Assembly (NCBI GenBank): GCA_018268835.1
Contig: JAFDVU010000050.1
Location: 1-39,569 of the forward strand
Direction: 5' to 3'
Source: Acidobacteriota bacterium
Lineage (GTDB): Bacteria; Acidobacteriota; Terriglobia; Bryobacterales; Bryobacteraceae
DNA length: 39,569 bases
Both the position numbers and the translations under genes were made by a program. Below, piece after piece: positions 30,283-36,771 of this stretch; within the stretch, counting starts at the first letter, position 1, and each line of letters starts with the position of its first letter. The notes beneath the pieces are model-generated. The model ran no database searches. It was not told the origin of the DNA and saw only the letters and a program-made list of their open reading frames with translations.

Positions 30283-30354
30283 ACAGGCTGGCGGCGCCCG
30301 ACCTTCCGCGCTACCATCGGAGTCGCGCTGCCGTGGATTGAGGATGCCGCAGTC

Positions 30355-30786
30355 ATGCGCCGGGATATCGCGAAGGTAACGCACGAGAGGCCCAAGAGCG
30401 GCCGGACGTGGGCCTGCAAGACGCCGCGCGCGGCCCGTGTCGCTGTGGATGCCGAAGGCGAGCAGGCCGATGAGGCATCCAACCACATCCGCCGCCGGCG
30501 GCAGAAGACCCGCAACCAGAACTCCGGTCCGCTCAAGCACTTTCTGGCATGCCGCGTGGGACGGCCGTGGGACCGGGTGTGGAGCGAAGTCTGCGCCACG
30601 GCCGACCCGCGCAGCACGTTGGGCGTCGATGTCAGGGAACGGGTCCGGTGCCTGGTGGAAACCGATTGCTGGTTGGAAGGCCGCGCGGTGATGTGCCACT
30701 CCTGCCTCGGCCCGCCGGTGAGGGTCCGCGGCTTCTACGTACATCCGCGCAGCGGGCTGCTGCTGCGCGCCGGGGAGGAGCAATGA
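30355..30786 (+). CDS. Conserved hypothetical protein (143 aa), coupled to the DJ-1-like gene
   Basis: This basic 143-residue protein has an Arg/Lys-rich N-terminal half and the core GPLKHFLACRVGRPWDRVWSEVCATADPRSTLGVDVRERVRCLVE. It ends in RGFYVHPRSGLLLRAGEE. The 'R.L...V.RPWD.VWSE' and 'F.VHP..GLL' segments match, from memory, an uncharacterised family found in Planctomycetes, Bacteroidetes and Acidobacteriota. Two cysteines (CHSC) sit near residue 115. No signal peptide or enzyme motif is present. Its stop overlaps the ATG of the DJ-1-like gene (ATGA, 30783-30786), so the products are translated from one message and may act together. The function is unknown. Confidence 0.7.
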   Translation: MRRDIAKVTHERPKSGRTWACKTPRAARVAVDAEGEQADEASNHIRRRRQKTRNQNSGPLKHFLACRVGRPWDRVWSEVCATADPRSTLGVDVRERVRCLVETDCWLEGRAVMCHSCLGPPVRVRGFYVHPRSGLLLRAGEEQ

Positions 30787-31349
30787 GCCGGAAAGTCCTG
30801 ATCGTGACCGGAGACGGCGGAGACAGCTATCAGGCCCTGTACGCGTATCAGCGATTCCGCGAGGCCGGATGGGAGCCGGTGATCGCCGCGCCCGCCCGGC
30901 GCCGCCTGCATATGGTGATCCACGACCAGGAGCCCGGGTGGGACACCTACGTGGAGCGCCCCGGCCACACCGTGGAAGCGCAGGTGGCGATCACCGCCGT
31001 GGCGGCGCGGGACTTCGCCCTCCTGCTGCTCATCGGCGGACGCGCGCCCGAATACCTGCGCAACGATGCCAGCCTGATTTCGCTGGTGCACGAATTCGCC
31101 GCGCACAACCGTGTGGTCTGCGCGATCGGACACGGCGTGCAGGTGCTCACTGCCGCCGGCATGGTCAAGGGCCGTACCGTCACCGGACATCCCAACGTCT
31201 GCGTGGAAGTGGAACTGGAAGGCGGCACGTACTCCGAACATGCCGTGGAGCGCGACGGTCGGCTGATCACCGCGCAGGGATGGAAGCAGCACCCCGAGTT
31301 CTATCGGGAAGTGTTCGACTGCCTTGGCGCGCAGGCGGCTCGGGCGTAG
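30783..31349 (+). CDS. DJ-1/PfpI family protein lacking the nucleophile cysteine
   Basis: This 188-residue flavodoxin-like protein of the DJ-1/PfpI superfamily shows KVLIVTGDGGDSYQALYAY, GWEPVIAAP, LLLIGGRAPEYLRND, then the nucleophile elbow and AAGMVKGRTVTGHP. At the elbow, family members read (A/S)(I/V)CHG; here codons 115-118 read Ile-Gly-His-Gly (AIGHGVQVL). Gly116 therefore replaces the catalytic cysteine, and the neighbouring His117 is kept. Cys113 lies three residues away and might partly substitute, but geometry makes this doubtful. A peptidase, glyoxalase or deglycase activity is unlikely; a binding or scaffold role is more plausible. It overlaps the upstream unknown gene by four bases. 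Confidence 0.85.
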   Translation: MSRKVLIVTGDGGDSYQALYAYQRFREAGWEPVIAAPARRRLHMVIHDQEPGWDTYVERPGHTVEAQVAITAVAARDFALLLLIGGRAPEYLRNDASLISLVHEFAAHNRVVCAIGHGVQVLTAAGMVKGRTVTGHPNVCVEVELEGGTYSEHAVERDGRLITAQGWKQHPEFYREVFDCLGAQAARA

Positions 31350-31384
31350 GAACCCGATCTCCGGCAATGTAGCGTCGGCCTCCG

Positions 31385-31399
31385 GCGGCCACGGGCCGC
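31385..31399. terminator. GC hairpin between convergent genes
   Basis: GCGGCC-ACG-GGCCGC is a perfect 6-bp stem with a three-base loop in the 54-base gap between the DJ-1-like and PBP genes. There is no T-tract; it is possibly a bidirectional transcription or mRNA end signal. Confidence 0.4.
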
Positions 31400-31403
31400 G
31401 GGA

Positions 31404-32636
31404 CTAGCGGGCGCAGCAGATCTGGCTGCCCACCAGGGTCGCGGGAGTCATCTGCTGCATCGCCTGGAAGTAGTTCTTCTCTCCCAGCCGCCGATAGACT
31501 TCGCCCGCGATGCCGGCGGCCAGCGGGCCGATCGCCGGGCGTCCGCCCGTGAGCAGCACCACCACCGCGAGTTTGCGGGCACCTACATCGTTGAAGGATC
31601 CGAACCAGCCCAGGTGGGTGTGGTTGTCCGTGCACGTGCCGGTCTTGCCGGCGATCGGACCGTCTTCTCTGGCGCGGTGCGCCGTGCCGAATTCGACCGC
31701 TCCCCGCATCCCCGGTTTGATCGCCGGGATGAGACCTTCGATATCCAGCTTGCGCTTCACCCGCGGCACGAAGTTCTGCACTTCGGCCGGCGAGCGCGGG
31801 TACTGCAGATAGTACAGCGTCCCGCCGTTGGCGATCGCGCTCATCAGCGCCGCCAGTTGCAGCGGCGTCTGCTGGATCTCTTCTCCGAAACTGGTGAGCA
31901 TCCCCACGCCGCCGTTCTGCGGAGGCGCCGACGGATAATGCCCGGGTTGCTCGCCGGGAATGTTCAGACCCGCCTTCTCGCCGTACCCGAAGAGGTGCGC
32001 GTAGTAGCTCACCCGGTCGAATCCGAGCTTCTGGCCCAGTGTCGAAAAATAGTAGTTGTTCGAATGAGCCAGCGCGTAGGTCAGCCCCATCTTCAGGTTG
32101 CCCACGTGGTACTTGGTCTTCTCCCCGATGACCTTCTCGCTCAGTCCGGCCAAAGCCACGCTCACCTTGACCGTGGAGCAGGGTTGAAATCCGCTGCCCA
32201 GCGCGAGTTTCTGGTTGACCATGCTCAGGATCCGCCCTGTGGCGGTATCCACCACCACTACCGATCCGTTGAAGTTGCCCAGGGCATCCACCGCCGCCCG
32301 GCGGATATCGAGATCCTCGCCGTCGAGCAGGTCACCCTCGGTGGAGTCGGCATACGTCGGACTGGTCCACGGGCCGCCGCGGATGATCGGCGCCGCAACC
32401 GCCGGCTTCTTCACCGTGCGCGCGGCGGAGGTACTGCGCGTCCGCGCGGCGGTCCGCACATACGACGCCTCGCGGACGGTGGCCGTCCGGCGCAGGCGCT
32501 GGCGGCTGCGCTCCGCCGTCGTCACACGGCGATGGCGGGTCTTCGGCGTCGCGGTAAACCCTGTCGCCACCATGAGATGGAGGGCTAGAATGCAGGTAAA
32601 ACTTCGGGTTAGGAATGAAACCAGGCGTCGCTTCAT
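31404..32636 (-). CDS. Penicillin-binding transpeptidase-domain protein
   Basis: This 410-residue protein has an N-terminal signal anchor (about 7-29). A strongly basic Arg/Ser/Thr-rich stretch follows (about 31-80, for example TAERSRQRLRRTATVR), then a class-B PBP-type transpeptidase domain with no dimerisation or glycosyltransferase domain. Active-site motifs are complete: SxxK at Ser154-Lys157 (PCSTVKV), SxN at Ser192-Asn194 (HSNNYY), and KTG at 331-333 (AGKTGTC). It therefore should acylate penicillin and may crosslink or trim peptidoglycan in the periplasm. A class-D-like or penicillin-sensing function cannot be excluded, given the small size. ATG 32636 was preferred to the TTG at 32645. 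The tail ends SQICCAR with a vicinal Cys pair. Confidence 0.88.
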   Translation of the reverse strand: MKRRLVSFLTRSFTCILALHLMVATGFTATPKTRHRRVTTAERSRQRLRRTATVREASYVRTAARTRSTSAARTVKKPAVAAPIIRGGPWTSPTYADSTEGDLLDGEDLDIRRAAVDALGNFNGSVVVVDTATGRILSMVNQKLALGSGFQPCSTVKVSVALAGLSEKVIGEKTKYHVGNLKMGLTYALAHSNNYYFSTLGQKLGFDRVSYYAHLFGYGEKAGLNIPGEQPGHYPSAPPQNGGVGMLTSFGEEIQQTPLQLAALMSAIANGGTLYYLQYPRSPAEVQNFVPRVKRKLDIEGLIPAIKPGMRGAVEFGTAHRAREDGPIAGKTGTCTDNHTHLGWFGSFNDVGARKLAVVVLLTGGRPAIGPLAAGIAGEVYRRLGEKNYFQAMQQMTPATLVGSQICCAR

Positions 32637-32790
32637 AACGGACAACTGATCACCTTATCGGTGAATACGGAGAGATTGGCCAGAGCTTTTCGAACCCGTT
32701 CGACCGGAGCCGCCGAACAAATTCATTCTGTACGCGGATACAGTGGTCCGTCAAGCGAAACCTCTCTTATTCTATCAGGCAGGTGACGTT

Positions 32791-33489
32791 TTGCTTGAAA
32801 TTCTCCAGCAGGAAATCATACAGTGCGAGCGGTGTCCCCGCCTGCGCGCGCATTCGGCGGAAATCGCGCGACTCAAGCGCCGGGCCTATCTCGACCAGGA
32901 ATACTGGGGCCGCCCCGTGCCCGGGTTCGGCGACCCGCGTGCCCGCGTGCTGATTCTCGGCCTGGCTCCCGGCGCCCACGGCTCCAACCGTACCGGCCGG
33001 ATGTTCACCGGCGACCGCTCCGGCGACATCCTCTACCGCGTCCTTCACCGCACCGGATTCGCCACCCGGCCCACCGCCGTTTCGCGCACCGACGGTCTCC
33101 AGTTACGCGATTTGTACATCACCGCCGCGGCTCACTGCGCGCCCCCCGCCAACAAGCCCCTACCCGGCGAATTGCGCAACTGCCGTCCCTGGCTGGAGCG
33201 CGAACTGGACCTGCTGACCGAAGTGCGGGTGGTGGTGGCGCTGGGAAAGATCGCCTTTGACGTCTACCTGGACCTGATGCGCGCCCGCGGCGCGATCTCC
33301 AGCCGCGCGGGCTTCGATTTCGGACACGACCGGGAATTCGTGGTCGCGCCCGGCCATCCCCGGCTGGTCAGTTCGTACCACCCGAGCCAGCAGAATACCT
33401 CGACCGGGAAGCTCACCGAGGCCATGCTGACGGCCGTGTTCCGACGCGCGCGGCGGCTGGCGAAACTGGGGCCGGCGGGGTCGAAGTAA
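32791..33489 (+). CDS. Uracil-DNA glycosylase, family 5 (UdgB-type, 4Fe-4S)
   Basis: This base-excision-repair enzyme removes uracil, and in family 5 also hypoxanthine, from DNA. About 232 residues contain the Fe-S ligands Cys12, Cys15 (QCERCPRLR), Cys116 and Cys131, the catalytic-site motif GLAPGAHGSNRTGRMFTGD (about 57-75) and the second motif SYHPSQQNTSTGK. The Ala in GLAPGAHG, where many families carry a polar catalytic residue, is typical of family 5. The frame is open back to a GTG at 32743. TTG 32791 was chosen because AGGTGA (32781-32786) is four bases upstream and MLEILQQEIIQCERCPRL is a normal N-terminus. It is divergent from the PBP gene. Confidence 0.9.
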   Translation: MLEILQQEIIQCERCPRLRAHSAEIARLKRRAYLDQEYWGRPVPGFGDPRARVLILGLAPGAHGSNRTGRMFTGDRSGDILYRVLHRTGFATRPTAVSRTDGLQLRDLYITAAAHCAPPANKPLPGELRNCRPWLERELDLLTEVRVVVALGKIAFDVYLDLMRARGAISSRAGFDFGHDREFVVAPGHPRLVSSYHPSQQNTSTGKLTEAMLTAVFRRARRLAKLGPAGSK

Positions 33490-33495
33490 CCGGAA

Positions 33496-33516
33496 GGGCC
33501 GCCGATCGCGCGGCCC
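33496..33516. terminator. Hairpin between convergent UDG and PPOX genes
   Basis: GGGCCGC (33496-33502) and GCGGCCC (33510-33516) form a perfect 7-bp stem with a seven-base loop in the 40-base gap between convergent genes. It is a likely bidirectional end signal, without a T-tract. Confidence 0.45.
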
Positions 33517-33529
33517 ACCCGGCCACGCG

Positions 33530-34195
33530 TCACCGCAGCGGGCGTCCGGCGCGGGCCCAGCGGTCCAGGTCGAGCGCGGGCGCGCCGGACGCAAGATCGT
33601 CCGCCGGGACGGGGTCTCCCGCCACGGTGCGCAGCGGCACCACGCCCGCCCACACGGGCGCGGCGAGGTCCTCCGCGTCATCCTTCGGTCCGCCCGTCCG
33701 CACCTTGGCGGAGACTTCTTCCAGCCCTAGCGCGAGCACGCTCACCCCTTTGAGTTCCTGCTCCGTGCTGGGACGCATTTCCTCCCAGCGCCCGGGCACG
33801 ATGTGGTCGGTGAAGCAGCGCAGGGCTTCGACCTTCTCCGCCGGATCCGTGACCAGGCGCGCGCGGCCGAAGATCACCACCGAGCGGTAATTCATCGAGT
33901 GGTGGAAGGAGGAGCGCGCCAGCACCAGCCCATCCACCAGCGTGACCGTGACGCACACGTCGATGCCTTCGGCGAGCGTGCGCACCATGCGGCTGGCCGC
34001 CGAACCGTGGATGTAGATCTCCTCGCCGCGGCGCGCGTATCCCGTGGGGATGACGCAGGGCCGGCCATCGATGGAGAAGCCCACGTGGCAGATGTTGCCT
34101 TCGTCCAGGATCGCGTGTACCTGGGCGCGGTCGTAGACGCCGCGCTCGGGGAGGCGCCGGACCTGGGTTCGCGCGGTGGGGGTGAAGGGGTGCAT
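33530..34195 (-). CDS. Pyridoxamine 5'-phosphate oxidase-like flavin-binding protein
   Basis: This 221-residue protein of the PPOX/FMN-binding split-barrel superfamily belongs to the subgroup annotated as flavin-nucleotide-binding proteins. Typical segments are TARTQVRRLPERGVYDRAQV, NICHVGFSIDGRPCVIPTGY, EIYIHGSAASRMVRTL, DVCVTVTLVDGLVLARSSFH, HSMNYRSVVIFGRARLV and EEVSAKVRTGGPKDD. It probably binds FMN or a related cofactor such as F420 or haem; true PLP synthesis is not certain. The start is ATG 34195, with TACACT six bases upstream. It is divergent from a MocR regulator across 69 bases containing repeats that resemble PdxR/MocR sites, which suggests regulation by that neighbour and a link to vitamin B6. 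Confidence 0.9.
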   Translation of the reverse strand: MHPFTPTARTQVRRLPERGVYDRAQVHAILDEGNICHVGFSIDGRPCVIPTGYARRGEEIYIHGSAASRMVRTLAEGIDVCVTVTLVDGLVLARSSFHHSMNYRSVVIFGRARLVTDPAEKVEALRCFTDHIVPGRWEEMRPSTEQELKGVSVLALGLEEVSAKVRTGGPKDDAEDLAAPVWAGVVPLRTVAGDPVPADDLASGAPALDLDRWARAGRPLR

Positions 34196-34201
34196 GTTCG
34201 G

Positions 34202-34207
34202 AGTGTA
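34202..34207 (-). promoter_or_regulatory. -10-like TACACT six bases before the PPOX gene
   Basis: On the minus strand this reads TACACT, CCGAAC, ATG. There is no RBS; a leaderless mRNA is likely. The repeats at 34231-34263 lie 24 to 61 bases upstream of the hexamer, where an activator could bind. Confidence 0.45.
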
Positions 34208-34230
34208 GCGCCCCAGGGTGGTCGCCGGAA

Positions 34231-34263
34231 AGAGCCACTTTTGATAATCTGGACCAGTCCACT
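34231..34263 (-). promoter_or_regulatory. Direct-repeat operator candidate for the MocR regulator
   Basis: On the minus strand, AGTGGACT (34263 to 34256) and AAAGTGGCTCT (34241 to 34231) form direct repeats whose AGTGG cores start 24 bases apart. They resemble the published PdxR-type half-site (AAAGTGG followed by a CTA-like end), and TGGACCAGTCCA also makes a small inverted repeat. The copies flank the regulator's own -10 (GATAAT, 34243-34248), which suits autorepression. Confidence 0.5.
34243..34248 (+). promoter_or_regulatory. -10 hexamer GATAAT of the MocR gene
   Basis: GATAAT matches the -10 consensus at five of six positions and lies 16 bases before ATG 34265, predicting a leader of about 10 bases. 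It lies between the two operator repeats. Confidence 0.45.
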
Positions 34264-34264
34264 C

Positions 34265-35656
34265 ATGCGCGCCGCGATCACGCTCGACCCCGCCTCCGCC
34301 ACGCCCCTGCAACGGCAGATCTACGACGAATGGCGCCGCGGCATCCTCACCGGGCGCTTTCGCGGCGGCGATCGCGTGCCCTCCACGCGCGACCTGGCCC
34401 GCACCCTCGGGGTCTCGCGCGCCACCGCGACCGCGGCCTACGAGCAGTTGATCGCCGAAGGGTACCTGGAAGCCGCACGCGGCTCGGGGACGTTCGTGAG
34501 CCGCGAACTGCCCGACGATCTGCTGCGCGCGGGCCGGGGCCGGGCGCGGCCCGCCGCCGCGCCGCCCGTGTCCGCCGAACCGCGCGATTCCGGCGGATGG
34601 GTCCGCTTCTCCTCGCAGTGGCGGCCCGACCTCAAGGAGTTCCCGTTCGCGCTCTGGCGGCGCCTGTTGAACCGGCACCTGCGCGGCCGGCGCGCCGACT
34701 TGTTCGACTACTGCGCCATCGACGGAGGCTACCCGCCGCTGCGCGAGGAGATCGCGGCATACGTCGCGCGCTCGCGCGCGGTGGAGTGCGGCGCCGGCCA
34801 GGTGATCGTCGTCAACGGATCCCAGCAGGCTCTCGACCTGTGCGCCCGCCTGCTCATGCAAGCGGGCGATCCGGTGGCGATGGAGAATCCCGGCTACCAG
34901 GGCGCGCGCCGGATCTTCGAAGCCCGCGGCGTGCGTCTGCTGCCCGTGCGCATCGACGCGTCAGGCATCGCCGTGAGCGAGATTCCCGCCGGTGCGCGCG
35001 CGGTCTACGTGACGCCCTCGCACCAGTTCCCCACCGGCGTTTCGATGACGGTGGCGCGGCGGCTGGAGCTGATCGAATGGGCGCGCCGCAACGAAGCGTG
35101 GATCGTGGAGGACGATTACGACAGCGAGTACCGCTACAGTGGTCCGCCGTTGCCGGCCATGCAGGGGCTCGCCGCCGGCGCGCCCGTGATCTACGTGGGC
35201 ACGTTCAGCAAGGTGATGTTTCCGGGGCTGCGCATCGGCTACCTGATCGCGCCGCGAAAACTGGTGCCCGCCTTCGTGCGCGCCAAGTGGCTGGTGGACC
35301 GGCAGACGCCCTATCTGGAGCAGGCCGCGCTGGCGGACTTCCTGCGCGAAGGCCACCTGGAGCGCCACATCCGCCGAACGCGCCGGATCTACGGACGCCG
35401 CCGCGCCGTGCTCACCGAATCGCTGACGAGGCATTTCGGCGACGGCGCGCGCTGTGTGGGCGATGCCGCGGGCATGCACGTACTGGTGCGCTTCCTCGAT
35501 CCCGAGGTGGCCGCGCGCGCCGCCGCGCGCCGCGTGGAACTGGCCTCGTCCGCGCTCTACTACATGGGGAAGGCGCCGGAAGACGAGTTCGTTTTCGGCT
35601 TCGCTGCCGTGGGCGAGCGCTCGATCCGCGAAGGCGTGCGCCGCCTGGCCAGGTGA
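34265..35656 (+). CDS. MocR/PdxR family regulator (GntR HTH fused to aminotransferase domain)
   Basis: This 463-residue transcription factor has a winged HTH of the GntR type (about 13-78: LQRQIYDEWRRGILTGRF, VPSTRDLARTLGVSRATATAAYEQL) and a linker. A fold-type I aminotransferase-like domain follows (about 120-460) that binds PLP as effector. PLP contacts include NGSQQALD, NPGYQGA, the Asp283 region (VEDDYDSEYRY) and the Schiff-base lysine Lys316 in GTFSKVMFPGLRIGY. Length matches the family (450-500). ATG 34265 starts the HTH domain directly. The divergent PPOX gene and the repeats in between suggest PLP-dependent control of that gene and of itself. It is convergent with rsgA at a distance of 10 bases. 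Confidence 0.93.
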   Translation: MRAAITLDPASATPLQRQIYDEWRRGILTGRFRGGDRVPSTRDLARTLGVSRATATAAYEQLIAEGYLEAARGSGTFVSRELPDDLLRAGRGRARPAAAPPVSAEPRDSGGWVRFSSQWRPDLKEFPFALWRRLLNRHLRGRRADLFDYCAIDGGYPPLREEIAAYVARSRAVECGAGQVIVVNGSQQALDLCARLLMQAGDPVAMENPGYQGARRIFEARGVRLLPVRIDASGIAVSEIPAGARAVYVTPSHQFPTGVSMTVARRLELIEWARRNEAWIVEDDYDSEYRYSGPPLPAMQGLAAGAPVIYVGTFSKVMFPGLRIGYLIAPRKLVPAFVRAKWLVDRQTPYLEQAALADFLREGHLERHIRRTRRIYGRRRAVLTESLTRHFGDGARCVGDAAGMHVLVRFLDPEVAARAAARRVELASSALYYMGKAPEDEFVFGFAAVGERSIREGVRRLAR

Positions 35657-35666
35657 CCGCTCCGGA

Positions 35667-36722
35667 TCAATGCTGCTTGTAGGCGCGCGCCGCCTTGTGG
35701 ATGATCTTCCACTTGCGTTTTCGTTCGAGCGCGGCCAGTGGATCGGCCTGGCTCTCGTGCCACTCGGCTTCGGCCCGCAGCTTGTGGTATCCGGAGAGGC
35801 GCGCGGCATCGATCGAGCCTTCGTCGAGCGCCTGGCGCACCGCGCAGCCGTCTTCGCTGGTGTGGCTGCAATCGCGGTAGCGGCACCCGGCGGCGAGCGC
35901 CGCGATCTCGTCGAAGGCGCGGTCCACGCTCTCCGTGCCGGCCCAGAGCTGGATCTCGCGCATGCCCGGGGTGTCGATGAGCGCGCCGGCGTCGGGGATC
36001 GGGATCAGTTCGCGATGGGTGGTGGTGTGCCGTCCGTGCGAATCGTCCTCGCGGACCAAGTGGGTGCGCAGGCGCTGCTCACCGAGCAGCGAATTCACGA
36101 TGCTGGACTTGCCCACCCCGGAGGAGCCCAGCAGCGCCACCGTGCGGCCGGGCGCGAGGTGTCGGCGCAACTCCTCCAGGCCGTCCGCCGCCAGCGTGCT
36201 GGCGGTGAGCACGGGCGCGCCCGCGGCTACCGCCCGAGCCTCCGCAACGCGCGCGGCGAGGTCCGCGCAAACGTCCCGCTTGTTCAGTACGATGACCGCC
36301 TGTGCCCCGCTCCCGGCGGCCAGCGCGAGGTAGCGCTCGATGCGGCGCACGTTGAAATCGCCGTCCAGTCCGCTCACCAGGAAGACAAGGTCGATGTTGG
36401 CCGCGATCGGCTGCTGCTCTTCCCGCCGTCCGGCCGCGCGGCGCGAAAACAGCGTTCGGCGCGGGAGCACGGCTTCGACTATGGCCTCCGCCGGATCGAT
36501 CATGCGCGCCGCCACCCAATCGCCCGTCACCGGCATGGAGGCGCCGTCGCTCCGATACCACAGCGCCCCGCTCGGTTCGGCGTCAGGTTCGGCATCGGCG
36601 GTGATCAGGCGGTACCGCCCGCGGTACGCCGCCGCCACGCGCGCCAGCGTCAGCCCCTGTCCGGCGAAGGGTCCGAAATCGCGATGGACCTGTAGGTCCG
36701 CCCCGATGGAGGTTAGTTCCAT
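35667..36722 (-). CDS. rsgA: Ribosome small-subunit biogenesis GTPase RsgA (YjeQ)
   Basis: This 351-residue, circularly permuted GTPase acts late in 30S subunit maturation. An OB-fold N-terminus (about 25-95) is followed by G4 NKRD (147-150), G1 GSSGVGKSS (199-207), the G2 region (SHGRHTTTHREL, about 228-239) and G3 DTPG (250-253). The C-terminal zinc finger has Cys280, Cys285, His287 and Cys293 (CRYRDCSHTSEDGC). All motifs are intact, and the G4-G1-G3 order proves the permutation. The tail KRKWKIIHKAARAYKQH matches the usual basic C-terminus. The start ATG 36722 is 49 bases from the divergent xylanase gene. Confidence 0.96.
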   Translation of the reverse strand: MELTSIGADLQVHRDFGPFAGQGLTLARVAAAYRGRYRLITADAEPDAEPSGALWYRSDGASMPVTGDWVAARMIDPAEAIVEAVLPRRTLFSRRAAGRREEQQPIAANIDLVFLVSGLDGDFNVRRIERYLALAAGSGAQAVIVLNKRDVCADLAARVAEARAVAAGAPVLTASTLAADGLEELRRHLAPGRTVALLGSSGVGKSSIVNSLLGEQRLRTHLVREDDSHGRHTTTHRELIPIPDAGALIDTPGMREIQLWAGTESVDRAFDEIAALAAGCRYRDCSHTSEDGCAVRQALDEGSIDAARLSGYHKLRAEAEWHESQADPLAALERKRKWKIIHKAARAYKQH

Positions 36723-36752
36723 GCCCGTACACCAGCGTATGCGAGTTAGCTT

Positions 36753-36758
36753 TATGCT
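36753..36758 (+). promoter_or_regulatory. -10-like TATGCT before the first xylanase
   Basis: TATGCT lies 13 bases before ATG 36772, in the 49-base divergent gap with rsgA. An in-frame ATG at 36754 overlaps it and is therefore a less likely start. No -35 or RBS was found. Confidence 0.35.
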
Positions 36759-36771
36759 ACAACCTTATTCC

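Noticed and set aside
28252..30783. Long open frame antisense to the M28 peptidase and the following gene
   Set aside because: The M28 frame has all zinc ligands and a signal peptide. The antisense translation has no recognisable domain and the composition of a shadow frame.
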